A stretch of DNA of 64,000 nt from Nocardia vaccinii NBRC 15922 (lineage in GTDB: Bacteria > Actinomycetota > Actinomycetes > Mycobacteriales > Mycobacteriaceae): the NCBI RefSeq assembly GCF_001613305.1, contig NZ_BDCC01000059.1, positions 62,001 through 126,000 of the forward strand, given 5' to 3'. Below the pieces are notes generated by a model. It saw only the letters and a program-made list of their open reading frames with translations. It did not search any database and had not been told where the DNA came from. Made by a program: the position numbers and the translations under genes. The number at the start of each line of letters is the position of its first letter. The stretch's first letter is position 1. Shown here piece after piece: positions 34,021-42,164 of this stretch.

Positions 34021-34523
34021 GGTGTTTCTTCTCCGCTGTTCGCTCTGGTGTCGATGGTGTCGCCCTCGTCGTCGGTGACGAGTTCCGATGCGAGAGCGGG
34101 CCAAATATGTTCACCGTCGGGAGTCATCTGGAAGCTGACGAACTGCCAGGCTCCGTTCTCGCGACGCCGGAGCACCTGGGTGGCCATGCCGGCGATCACG
34201 CGCTCACCGCCGTCGGGTGAGCGAAGGCGGTTGATCAGTCGTCCCGTCATGATCGCGACGTCGCCGCCGATCATCCGTATCCGGAGATTCTCGCGACGCA
34301 TCTCGATGTAGGCCTGGCGCTTTTCGACGTGTTCGAGGAGTTGGGGCTTGCTGTGGGTCAGTCCGGGTGCGTGGATGTGCACCAGTGTTTCGTCGAGCAG
34401 TTCGCTCAACGCCGCAGTGTCGGCAGCCATCAATGCCTTGTGCCGGCGTTTCTCGACGGCGAAGATCTCCTGCCGGGTCGCGTCGCCCGCGACGGTCACC
34501 TGCTTGGGGTCGACTCTGTTCAT
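34017..34523 (-). CDS. SnoaL/DUF4440-like NTF2-fold protein
   Basis: 168 residues. The central part (EIFAVEKRRHKALMAADTAALSELLDETLVHIHAPG) is typical of the DUF4440/SnoaL NTF2-like fold: an amphipathic helix, then a strand with H-x-H. Many members are small hydrolases, isomerases or dehydratases on ring compounds; others have no known role. It overlaps both neighbours by four bases (ATGA), so it is a committed part of the operon. A role in ring tautomerisation or dehydration is only inferred. Confidence 0.8.
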   Translation of the reverse strand: MNRVDPKQVTVAGDATRQEIFAVEKRRHKALMAADTAALSELLDETLVHIHAPGLTHSKPQLLEHVEKRQAYIEMRRENLRIRMIGGDVAIMTGRLINRLRSPDGGERVIAGMATQVLRRRENGAWQFVSFQMTPDGEHIWPALASELVTDDEGDTIDTRANSGEETP

Positions 34524-35302
34524 ATCAGTCCTTCGTACGATCCGCCGTCGAGTTGCAGGTTCTGCCCGCAGATGTATCCGGCCTGCGCCGAGCACAGGTA
34601 CGCACATGCGTCGCCGAACTCCTCCGGTCGGCCCAGCCGCCGGGCGCCGATCGTCGATGCGATCCGGACGCGCGCCTGCTCTCGGGTGATGCCGTGGGCG
34701 CTCATGAGTCGCTGGGCCATGAACTCCTGCCTCGGGGTGTCGAACCGTTCGGGCAACAGGTTGTTGATCGTCACGTTGTCGGCGACGACGTCCTTGCTGA
34801 TGGATTTGCTGATCGCGGTCAGCGCTGCACGGGCCGAGGTGGACAGACCCATGTCGTGGGCGGGGCTCTTGACCATCGCCGAGGTGATGTTGACGATGCG
34901 GCCGAACCGCCGCTCTCGCATCCCGGGGATATAGGCACGCATGAGTTCGACCGCCGGCACCATGTTGGCGCGCACGGCGCCCAGCAGCGAATCCTCATCC
35001 CAGTCATCGAGCCCGCCCGGTGCAGGACCTGCGTTGTTGGTGACCAGGATGTCGACCGCGGGTAACCGTTCCACGATCGCGGCGCGGCCGGATCTCGAGG
35101 TCAGATCAGCGCTGATCCAGTGCACTGCGGCGCCATCGATGCCGGCGCGAAGCGCGTCGGCGGCCTCGGCCAATTTCGCGGCGTCACGTCCGTTGAGGAC
35201 GACGGCCACACCTTCGCGTGCCAGTGAGCGCGCACAGGAGTAACCGAGTCCCTGAGACGACGCCGCCACGAAGGCAGTGCGTCCTGCGAGTCCTAGATCC
35301 AT
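34520..35302 (-). CDS. SDR-family protein with non-canonical active site
   Basis: 260 residues, SDR length. Rossmann region AASSQGLGYSCA (14-25), TNNAG at 88-92 and VNITSAM at 137-143. The active-site segment reads MGLSTSARAALTAIS, with no Tyr-x-x-x-Lys. A subfamily of actinobacterial SDRs has LSxxAR at this place, so this is probably inherited rather than damage. It may still reduce with another residue or be a non-redox isomerase. It starts 27 bases after the monooxygenase gene and overlaps the next gene. Confidence 0.82.
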   Translation of the reverse strand: MDLGLAGRTAFVAASSQGLGYSCARSLAREGVAVVLNGRDAAKLAEAADALRAGIDGAAVHWISADLTSRSGRAAIVERLPAVDILVTNNAGPAPGGLDDWDEDSLLGAVRANMVPAVELMRAYIPGMRERRFGRIVNITSAMVKSPAHDMGLSTSARAALTAISKSISKDVVADNVTINNLLPERFDTPRQEFMAQRLMSAHGITREQARVRIASTIGARRLGRPEEFGDACAYLCSAQAGYICGQNLQLDGGSYEGLI

Positions 35303-35329
35303 GGTTGCCGGGTCCTTTCGGCCGCGAGG

Positions 35330-36604
35330 TCAGTGCGCGATCCGCGCGTACCGGGTGCGGAACCCCGTTGCCGCACCGGCCTCGTGCCCAGGGCGCGGCT
35401 GGCCCACCAGAGCGTGGTATTTGCTGAAGATCTCATCGGCCTCGGCCAGCGGCAGGACATCGTCGATGTCGTCGAACCGTTGTCCGTTCGTTCGTTCTTC
35501 GACCATGCGCCGGATGACTTCGTAGCCCTCGCCGCGGTGCGACATCACGATGCCGTTGACCATGGCCAGGCGCTGGGCCTCGAATGCCACGATCGCCTCG
35601 TGCGGATCGTCGATGGTGGCGAGCTTGTCGGCCAGGACGGCGCCGTCGACGATCGACTGGCACGCACCGTTGCCGCCGCGTGGGTACATCGCGTGCGCGG
35701 CATCGCCGATCAGCACGACCCGGCCGTCGACCCAGGTCTCGAGCGGATCGTGGCGGATCAGCGGGAACAGGTAGACTTCGCGGGCGTTGCGCAGCATCTC
35801 CTGCACGTCCAGGATCGGGATCTCGGTCTGGTCGTAGTAGTGGATGACCTCGTTGATCGAGCCGAGCTGGTTCCAGTCCTCGATGGACTCGTCGCGGGTG
35901 GCTTCGACGACCCAATTCACCAGGGTCTTGCCGGTGCCCTCCCAGTTGTCGGCGATCGGGTAGACGATCATGCTGGAGATTTGGGGGGCGCCGATGTGCA
36001 GAATGGTGCCGCCGGTGCCGAATGGTTCCATGAGGGTGGTGCCGCGCCACATGGTGATGCCGGAGTACACCGGGTCCGCGCTCTCGGGATGCATCTGCCG
36101 GCGAATCACGGACTTGATGCCGTCCGCGGCGATGACGAGATCGGTGGTGATCTGCTCGGTGGAGCCGTCGGCGTGCTCGATGTCGAGGGTGACCTTGTCG
36201 CCGTCCTGCCGGTATCCGAGTGTGCGGGCCCCCAGGACGACCGTGTCCTCGCCGAGACGTTCCAGGACGGTGCGGTACATCAGCATCTGCAGGACACCGC
36301 GATGTACGAATCGCTGTTCATTCAGGTAGCCCATGTGGGTGCCGCAGAGCTCGGCGTAGATCTCCTGGCCGTACTTGTTGTAGAAGACCGATTCCTGGGC
36401 ATCGACCGAGATCGCGCGGAACTCCTCGAGGAGACCGAGATCCTGGAATTCCTTGGTTCCGTAGACCTTGACGTCGATACCGACGCCCAGGGGCTTGAGT
36501 TCGGTCACCGTCTCGTAGATGCGCGGGCGGAAACCCTTCTGGTGCAAGCGGAGTGCTGCTGCGAGGCCGGCCGGGCCGGCTCCGATGATGGCGATGTCGA
36601 TCAT
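35330..36604 (-). CDS. FAD-dependent aromatic monooxygenase
   Basis: 424 residues. FAD motif IAIIGAGPAGLAAALRLH at the N-terminus, a DG-type motif in LVIAADGIKSVIRRQM (about 163), and the second FAD motif GRVVLIGDAAHAMYPRGGNG (about 306). This is the single-component flavoprotein hydroxylase family that includes salicylate, 3-hydroxybenzoate and phenazine-carboxylate hydroxylases. ATG 36604 places the FAD loop at residue 4. It is the first gene of the minus arm of the divergent cluster and probably makes the catechol-type substrate for the extradiol dioxygenase at 39618. Confidence 0.9.
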   Translation of the reverse strand: MIDIAIIGAGPAGLAAALRLHQKGFRPRIYETVTELKPLGVGIDVKVYGTKEFQDLGLLEEFRAISVDAQESVFYNKYGQEIYAELCGTHMGYLNEQRFVHRGVLQMLMYRTVLERLGEDTVVLGARTLGYRQDGDKVTLDIEHADGSTEQITTDLVIAADGIKSVIRRQMHPESADPVYSGITMWRGTTLMEPFGTGGTILHIGAPQISSMIVYPIADNWEGTGKTLVNWVVEATRDESIEDWNQLGSINEVIHYYDQTEIPILDVQEMLRNAREVYLFPLIRHDPLETWVDGRVVLIGDAAHAMYPRGGNGACQSIVDGAVLADKLATIDDPHEAIVAFEAQRLAMVNGIVMSHRGEGYEVIRRMVEERTNGQRFDDIDDVLPLAEADEIFSKYHALVGQPRPGHEAGAATGFRTRYARIAH

Positions 36605-37147
36605 CGTGGTCTCATTCTCTTTCGGGGGTGCGACCTGTGTTGTCACAGGGGAGGGGCGGAGCTTTCCGATGCACTGCGCGCGTTGTAGCCGATGGCCTCG
36701 GGTGCGGCCGATGAGGCCGAGCGGGATTCGTGAAGCTCCGCGAGCCCGAACGTGTCGTGGATCAGCAGGATGCCGATCATCCCGGTGTTGTCGGGGCTGT
36801 ATTCGACGTCGCGAGATATCAAGCCCGTCATCCGCTGGTAGTCCTTCCTGCGGCCGTTCGGCGTGCTGGTGCCCAGGCCTCGTTGCCGGTGGGCTCATGG
36901 GAGAGCCTGTCGTGCGGCGCTGAAAGTGTCGGTTGGCACCCATTGCCGAGGTATGTATGATTTCGAAATCAGTATCTTTATAGCAGAGATATGGATCACC
37001 AGCGCAAGAGGAACCGGCTTTCGGTACGCAGCCCTCACCAACCGGCGCCTCGGCAAGGCCCGACGCCGATCGGCGCCTCGATATGGCGGTGGGCGGTACG
37101 CGTATCAGGCCGAACACAAGCAGAACGAAGAAGAAGGAGAAGTCCGA
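36605..37147. other. divergent promoter region of the meta-cleavage cluster
   Basis: 543 bases between the FAD monooxygenase (minus) and the amidohydrolase (plus). No gene is accepted; a 62-codon minus frame (36643-36831) lacks an RBS and a family. The stretch around 36950-36995 is AT-rich, with the operator-like site 36951-36971 and a further imperfect repeat TATCT...AGATA just after it. A strong RBS (AAGGAGA) at 37134-37140 serves the amidohydrolase. Confidence 0.55.
36951..36971. promoter_or_regulatory. operator-like site GTATGTATG-N4-CGAAATCA
   Basis: The segment contains a 14-bp perfect palindrome TGATTTC/GAAATCA (36958-36971). The full 21 bases match the site at 61595-61615 in 18 positions. 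It is placed in the divergent promoter of the aromatic cluster. The MarR protein at 61636 or a homologue is the best candidate to bind it. Confidence 0.55.
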
Positions 37148-38197
37148 ATGACTGTCGTCGACATCAATATTCACCACGTCCCGGAGGATCTGTTCACCAA
37201 CCAGAAGACCCTCGACGGATTCCTGAACAGTGCGCCACGTGGGTTCGGCGAGATCGCTCGCGTGGAGACGATGGACAGTGGTAAGCATCATCTGATTCTC
37301 GAGAAGCCGGCCGGCTACCAGAACCTCAACTACGTCGAGGGCGACTACTCAGCCGAGGCGAAACTCGCCGCGATGGATGACGCCGGCGTCGATTACGGCA
37401 TCATGCGCGTTCCGGTGTGGCAGGAATGGCTGGGGCTCGACACGTGCAAGGTCGTGAACGACAACGCTTTCGAGGTCGCCAAGCGCTCGGAAGGGCGGCT
37501 GTTCACGACCGCGTGTGTTCCTCCGTGGGGTGGTAAGGAAAACATCTATGAGCTCGAGCGCTGCGTCGGTGACCTGGGTGCGGTCGGCGTGCAGCTGTCC
37601 TGCCACTACGGCCAGCTCTACCTGGACGACCCGGTATTCGAGCCGTACCTGAAGGCCATCGAGAAGCTCGGCATCCCGGTTATCGTGCATCACACACCGC
37701 TGCCGGTCGAGTGGCGCTCGGTGATCGACTACACGAACCTTCGCCGTGAGTTCGGTCGCATCGTCGACCAGGCGACCGCGGTGGGCCGTGAGTTGTTCAG
37801 CGGGATGTTCGATCGGATGCCCGGCCTGCGTTTCGTCCACACGATGCTCGGCGGCAACTGGTTCGCCAACCAGGAGTTGCTGATCCCGCACATGTCGAAC
37901 AAGAAGGAAGCGCTGGTTCGTCTCGATCCGACCGGCGGCAAGGAGATCAAGAATTACCTGGAGCGCAACATCTTCTTCGACCTGACCCACCCGCACTCGT
38001 GGGGCAAGGACCAGGTCGAGTGCGCGATCAAGGTCGGCGGAGCGGACCACTACCTGTTCGGCTCGTCGTTCCCGGTGTTCTACGGCTGGATGAGCCAGGG
38101 CGTCAACTTCATGCAGAACGAGCTCGACATCACCAGCGAACAGCGCGATCTGATCATGTACGGCAACGCCAAGCGGATATTCAACCTGCCGATCTGA
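37148..38197 (+). CDS. amidohydrolase-family (amidohydrolase_2) enzyme, decarboxylase candidate
   Basis: 349 residues. VVDINIHHVPEDL at the N-terminus is in the place of the usual D-x-H-x-H metal motif, IPVIVHHTPLP near 178 and LRFVHTMLGGNWF near 225 give later histidines, and YLFGSSFPVFYGW near 303 is where most relatives have a GSDYP aspartate. Replacement of that Asp by Ser is unusual. Relatives include ACMSD and aromatic-acid decarboxylases. ATG 37148 follows AAGGAGA. First gene of the plus arm; it may decarboxylate an aromatic acid or ring-fission acid. Confidence 0.82.
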   Translation: MTVVDINIHHVPEDLFTNQKTLDGFLNSAPRGFGEIARVETMDSGKHHLILEKPAGYQNLNYVEGDYSAEAKLAAMDDAGVDYGIMRVPVWQEWLGLDTCKVVNDNAFEVAKRSEGRLFTTACVPPWGGKENIYELERCVGDLGAVGVQLSCHYGQLYLDDPVFEPYLKAIEKLGIPVIVHHTPLPVEWRSVIDYTNLRREFGRIVDQATAVGRELFSGMFDRMPGLRFVHTMLGGNWFANQELLIPHMSNKKEALVRLDPTGGKEIKNYLERNIFFDLTHPHSWGKDQVECAIKVGGADHYLFGSSFPVFYGWMSQGVNFMQNELDITSEQRDLIMYGNAKRIFNLPI

Positions 38198-38244
38198 GGC
38201 GTCCGGCGATCGGAGACAGATCACCAACACCGAGGTAGTGAGCG

Positions 38245-39561
38245 ATGAGTAAGGACAAACCGCAGCGCGGCGGTGACGACATCGACGGTTTCTTCTCGAC
38301 CGCGCGGACGGCCGGACGTGAAGAAGCTGTCGAACTCCCGACCGATGGGTACACGGAGTATCTGTTCGACCACGATGACCCGCATATAGCTCAGTTCCGC
38401 GGGATGACCTACGAGGAGTTCGCGACCGACCGGTATCTGTCCGCCGATTTCCTCCGTGATCTGCTCGACGACTGGGACGAACTGCTCGACGAGCCGTTCG
38501 TCGGCATCACCTCCGACGGTGTCGTCCGGGAGGGGCTCTACCCCCTCCCGGACGTGCCCGCGACCGATGACTCCGAGGTGGTCGCCGCAGCGCAGAAAAT
38601 ACTGGCACTGCTGGCCCCGGAGGAGCGCGAGAAGTTCACGCACTCGTTGACCGACAATGATTTCCGGGCATGGAGCAATCCGGAGTTCGTATTCCATCGG
38701 GTCGGTCTGCGGCTCGAGGACCTCGACGAGAACAAGTCCGACGCATTCTTGGCGCTCGTGCAGGCGTCGCTGAGTCCGGAAGGATACGAACGAGTCCGAG
38801 AGGCTATGGCGCTCAACGGTTTCCTCGGGAGCTTGGTGGACCTGCCGGCCATCATGAACAACCGCAGCTACTGGGCTTCGCTGTACGGCACACCCTCGAT
38901 CGGTGGCGCTTGGGGCTGGCAGCTTTTCGGCCACCACGTCGCGGTCAACTTCGTGTCGGTGGCCGGCCGGCATGTGGCCGCGCCGGTGTTCATCGGCGCC
39001 GAGCCCGCGATCTCGGACGGCGCGCGCCCACCGATCTTCGAGGCGCGTGAGCGGCTCGCGATCGAGCTCGCGTCGTCGCTGACCCCAGACCAGCGGGCGA
39101 AGGCTGTGGTCTACGAATCCGTGCTGGATCCATCGATGCCCGGCGACCGCCTCCACCCGGCAGACGAACGGCATGTCGCGGGCGCGTTTCGCGACAACCG
39201 CGTGGTGCCGTACGAAGGCATCGGGGCCGGCGAACTCGACGAGCACCAGCGGGGGCTGCTGCGCTCGATCGCCGAGGACTTCCTGCTGCTGCAGCATCCA
39301 CAGCGCGCCCTCACGATGGCCGAGTTCAACGCTCACCTCGATGAGACCTGGTTCTGCTGGTATGGCGCAACCGACGGCACTCAGCCGACCTATACGCGCA
39401 TCCAGAGCCCGGTGTTTCTGGCCGAACTGGACCACCACGCGGGGGTATGGCTGACCAACCGGCTACCGGCCCGGTTCCACGTGCACAGCACTTTCCGGCT
39501 GCCCAACGGCAACGACTACGGGCGCAGATACATCGCTGAATGGGAGGCGCGCTCTGGTTGA
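38245..39561 (+). CDS. DUF3500-family protein
   Basis: 438 residues. The arrangement YEEFATDRYLSADFLRDLLDDWDELLDEPFVGITSDG..., MNNRSYWASLYGTPS, GWQLFGHHVAVNFV, and the late ATDGTQPTYTRIQSP with FHVHSTFRLPNGNDYG are features I associate with DUF3500 proteins, whose biochemical role is not established. No signal peptide is seen. The spaced histidines (GHHVAVNF, LDHHAG, FHVHS) suggest metal binding. It sits between the amidohydrolase and the extradiol dioxygenase in one operon, so a catabolic or accessory role is implied, but I cannot assign one. Confidence 0.75.
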   Translation: MSKDKPQRGGDDIDGFFSTARTAGREEAVELPTDGYTEYLFDHDDPHIAQFRGMTYEEFATDRYLSADFLRDLLDDWDELLDEPFVGITSDGVVREGLYPLPDVPATDDSEVVAAAQKILALLAPEEREKFTHSLTDNDFRAWSNPEFVFHRVGLRLEDLDENKSDAFLALVQASLSPEGYERVREAMALNGFLGSLVDLPAIMNNRSYWASLYGTPSIGGAWGWQLFGHHVAVNFVSVAGRHVAAPVFIGAEPAISDGARPPIFEARERLAIELASSLTPDQRAKAVVYESVLDPSMPGDRLHPADERHVAGAFRDNRVVPYEGIGAGELDEHQRGLLRSIAEDFLLLQHPQRALTMAEFNAHLDETWFCWYGATDGTQPTYTRIQSPVFLAELDHHAGVWLTNRLPARFHVHSTFRLPNGNDYGRRYIAEWEARSG

Positions 39562-39617
39562 CGGCTGACCCCGCCAGAGTGTGCCACGAAGTCTCGTTCG
39601 CCCCGTTTGGAGTCATC

Positions 39618-40613
39618 ATGCTACCTGTCACAAACCCGAATCCGGCCTTCCAGATCACCCGCGCAAGCCACGTGACCATGTCCGTCACCGACTTGGCGAA
39701 AAGCCGCGACTTCTATCGCGACGCTATCGGGCTCGTCGTCACCGAGGAGACCAGCGACACCGTGTATCTGCGCGGTCTGGAAGAGGCTGCGCACCACAGT
39801 CTGGTCCTCGAACAGTCCGATATTCCTCGGGCACGTCGAGTCGGGTTGCGGGTACGCACCGATGAGGACATCCGCCTCGCCGAGAAGTTCCTCGCGGACA
39901 ACAACATCGAGCACCAGCGAGTCGAGCGCGAGCACCAGGGCGCAACCCTGCAGTTCCGGGACCCCGTCGGGACGCTGATGGAGCTCACCTCCGAGATGGA
40001 CGTCGTACCCCGCAAGATGCAGAACTTCGATGAGTTCACATCCGGTGCGCCGCAACGCATCGATCACTTCCAGGTCGTCACCTACAACGTGCAGAAGGCC
40101 ACCGATTTCTGGACCGGACTGGGTATGCGTATGTCCGAGTACACCGCCAAGGACGGCACCGACGAGTTGTGGGGTTCCTGGATGGAGGTCAAGGGTAACA
40201 CCCACGATCTGGTGTTCACCAATGGCAGAGGCCCGCGACTGCACCACTTCGCATTCGCCGTACCCGATGCCACCTCGCTCATCCACGCCGCCGACGTCGT
40301 GGGGGCGCTCGGGTTCGGCGACGAGATCGACCGCGGCCCGGGCCGGCACGGCATCAGCAACGCCTTGTTCCTCTACCTGCGCGACCCCGACCAGCACCGC
40401 GTCGAGCTGTTCAACACGCACTACCAGTTCATCGACCTCGAAACGCCACCAATCCGCTGGGACGTCACCGATCCCCGGCGTGCACAACTATGGGGCATGC
40501 CCGCATCGCGTCGCTGGTTCTTCGAGGCCAGTGAATTTCCCGGCGAACAGGTCCACGAACCCCTGCTGCACGCCACGCCGGAAACCCTCGAGGGCTACCT
40601 CGGCATCCACTGA
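39618..40613 (+). CDS. hpaD: type I extradiol dioxygenase, homoprotocatechuate 2,3-dioxygenase-like
   Basis: 331 residues of two VOC domains. The C-terminal metal triad His150 (RIDHFQVVT), His210 (RLHHFAFAV) and Glu263 (HRVELFN) lines up with His155/His214/Glu267 of the Brevibacterium/Arthrobacter homoprotocatechuate dioxygenases. The second-sphere His196 (NTHDLVF) and Tyr253 are also present. The stretch DRGPGRHGISNALFLYLRDP and the WDVTDPRRAQLWG tail are strongly like that subgroup. It should open a catechol ring next to the diol with Fe(II) or Mn(II) and O2. ATG 39618 is taken over upstream in-frame starts that overlap the previous gene. Confidence 0.88.
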   Translation: MLPVTNPNPAFQITRASHVTMSVTDLAKSRDFYRDAIGLVVTEETSDTVYLRGLEEAAHHSLVLEQSDIPRARRVGLRVRTDEDIRLAEKFLADNNIEHQRVEREHQGATLQFRDPVGTLMELTSEMDVVPRKMQNFDEFTSGAPQRIDHFQVVTYNVQKATDFWTGLGMRMSEYTAKDGTDELWGSWMEVKGNTHDLVFTNGRGPRLHHFAFAVPDATSLIHAADVVGALGFGDEIDRGPGRHGISNALFLYLRDPDQHRVELFNTHYQFIDLETPPIRWDVTDPRRAQLWGMPASRRWFFEASEFPGEQVHEPLLHATPETLEGYLGIH

Positions 40614-40629
40614 ACGAACGGAGCACACG

Positions 40630-41379
40630 ATGACGAGCGAGGCGGCGACCGCGGCGAATACATCGACTGAAGGTGCGGAGTTATCGCCCACGTTGCGGAC
40701 CAAGCTGAAACGCGCGCCCGTCGCGGGTCTGTCGGCGCAACTGCGCAAACGCGGGCTGAACAATGTGACGATCGAGGGGGTGCGCCCCCTGACACCGGGG
40801 GTGAAGATGGTGGGCACGGCAAGAACGCTGCGGTTCGTGCCCAACCGGGAAGATCTCTTCGCCCGCCACGGTGGCGGATACAACGCGCAGAAGCGGCTCT
40901 TCGACACCGTTGGCGCGGGGGAGATCATCGTGATCGAGGCGCGCGGAGAAACCGGCTCGGGCACCTTGGGGGATGTGCTCGCGCTTCGTGCGCACGCCCG
41001 AGGTGCGGCCGGGATCGTCACCGATGGTGGTGTCCGCGATGTCGGTGCCGTTGCGGCTGTAGGCATTCCGGTCCACACAGTCGGCGGGCATCCAGCCGTG
41101 CTCGGACGTAAGCACGTCCCTTGGGACATCGACATCACGATCGCCTGCGGCGGGACCACGATCCAGCCCGGCGACATCGTGGTCGGCGATGACGACGGTG
41201 TGATCGTCCTGCCGCAAGCCCTGGCCGAGGAGGTCGTGGACTCCGCGCTCGAGCAAGAGGACGAGGACGCGTGGATAGCCACGCAGGTCTCGGCTGGATA
41301 TCCCATCGAAGGACTGTTCCCCATGAACGCACAGTGGCGCGAGAAGTACGAGGCGTCGCGAGCCGAGGCGGAGCGCTGA
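40630..41379 (+). CDS. RraA-like protein (HMG/CHA-aldolase or oxaloacetate-decarboxylase fold)
   Basis: 249 residues. The RraA/dimethylmenaquinone-methyltransferase-like core is clear: GEIIVIEARGETGSGTLGDVLA, GAAGIVTDGGVRDVG and PGDIVVGDDDGVIVLPQ. The GGxRD motif (GGVRD) supplies the acid/arginine pair used by class II pyruvate aldolases and decarboxylases of this fold. In a meta-cleavage operon it may decarboxylate an oxalocrotonate-like intermediate or cleave a 4-hydroxy-2-oxo acid, duplicating HpaG- or HpaI-type chemistry. Its stop overlaps the hydratase start (TGATG). Confidence 0.85.
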   Translation: MTSEAATAANTSTEGAELSPTLRTKLKRAPVAGLSAQLRKRGLNNVTIEGVRPLTPGVKMVGTARTLRFVPNREDLFARHGGGYNAQKRLFDTVGAGEIIVIEARGETGSGTLGDVLALRAHARGAAGIVTDGGVRDVGAVAAVGIPVHTVGGHPAVLGRKHVPWDIDITIACGGTTIQPGDIVVGDDDGVIVLPQALAEEVVDSALEQEDEDAWIATQVSAGYPIEGLFPMNAQWREKYEASRAEAER

Positions 41380-42164
41380 TGCTGCCCACCGAGACGATCA
41401 CCGCGATCGCGGACGAACTTGCCGAGGCCGGACGCAGCCGCGGTGTGATCCCGCGTATCACCGCCCGTTACCCGGATGCCGGAATCGATGACTCCTACGC
41501 CATTCAGGCACTGTGGCGCGACCGCAATATCGCCGACGGACGCCGTCTGGTCGGTCGGAAGATCGGCCTGACCTCGCGAGCCATGCAGGCCGCCACCGGA
41601 ATCACCGAACCCGACTACGGAGTCATCTTCGACGATACGTTGTGGGAGAACGGAGCGGTCATCCGCTTCGATGACTTCTCCAACGTGCGCATCGAGGTCG
41701 AACTGGCCTTCGTGCTCGCCCAGCCGTTGCGGGGACCGCATTGCACCGTGTTCGATGTCCTGCGGGCCACCGAGTTCGTCACCCCCGCCCTGGAAATCCT
41801 CAACTCGCACATCGAACTCGAAGGCCGCACGATCGTCGACACCATCGCCGACAACGCCGCCTACGGCGGTCTCGTGCTGGGCGGCAATCCGGCGGCGCCG
41901 GCCGATATCGACCTGCGATGGGTATCTGCCCTGCTGTACCGCAACGAGGCCATCGAGGAAACCGGTGTGGCGGCCGGCGTCCTGAACCACCCCGCCACCG
42001 GTGTCGCGTGGCTGGCCAACAAACTGCACCAACACAACACACACATCGGCGCGGGCGAGATCATCCTCGCCGGATCGTTCACCCGCCCGGTGTGGATCGA
42101 ACGCGGGGACACCGTGCTCTGCGACTATGGACCGATGGGAACCATCTCATGCCGCTTCCGCTGA
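41379..42164 (+). CDS. 2-oxo-hept-3-ene-1,7-dioate hydratase-like (HpaH/MhpD family)
   Basis: 261 residues. GRKIGLTSRAMQAATGITEPDYGVIFDD is the family signature of 2-hydroxypentadienoate/oxohepten-dioate hydratases. IEVELAFVLAQPLRGP carries the E-x-E metal ligands, and the late HIGAGEIILAGSFTRP is also conserved. It adds water to the dienoate formed after decarboxylation. The ATG overlaps the previous stop, and its last 16 bases overlap the HpaI gene. With the HpaD- and HpaI-like neighbours, the heptene-dioate substrate is more likely than pentadienoate. Confidence 0.88.
   Translation: MLPTETITAIADELAEAGRSRGVIPRITARYPDAGIDDSYAIQALWRDRNIADGRRLVGRKIGLTSRAMQAATGITEPDYGVIFDDTLWENGAVIRFDDFSNVRIEVELAFVLAQPLRGPHCTVFDVLRATEFVTPALEILNSHIELEGRTIVDTIADNAAYGGLVLGGNPAAPADIDLRWVSALLYRNEAIEETGVAAGVLNHPATGVAWLANKLHQHNTHIGAGEIILAGSFTRPVWIERGDTVLCDYGPMGTISCRFR

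Noticed and set aside
35333..36688. 451-codon plus-strand open frame
   Set aside because: Antisense to the FAD monooxygenase, whose two FAD motifs prove the coding strand.
36643..36831. 62-codon minus-strand frame upstream of the FAD monooxygenase
   Set aside because: No ribosome-binding site and no recognisable family; it lies in the divergent promoter region.
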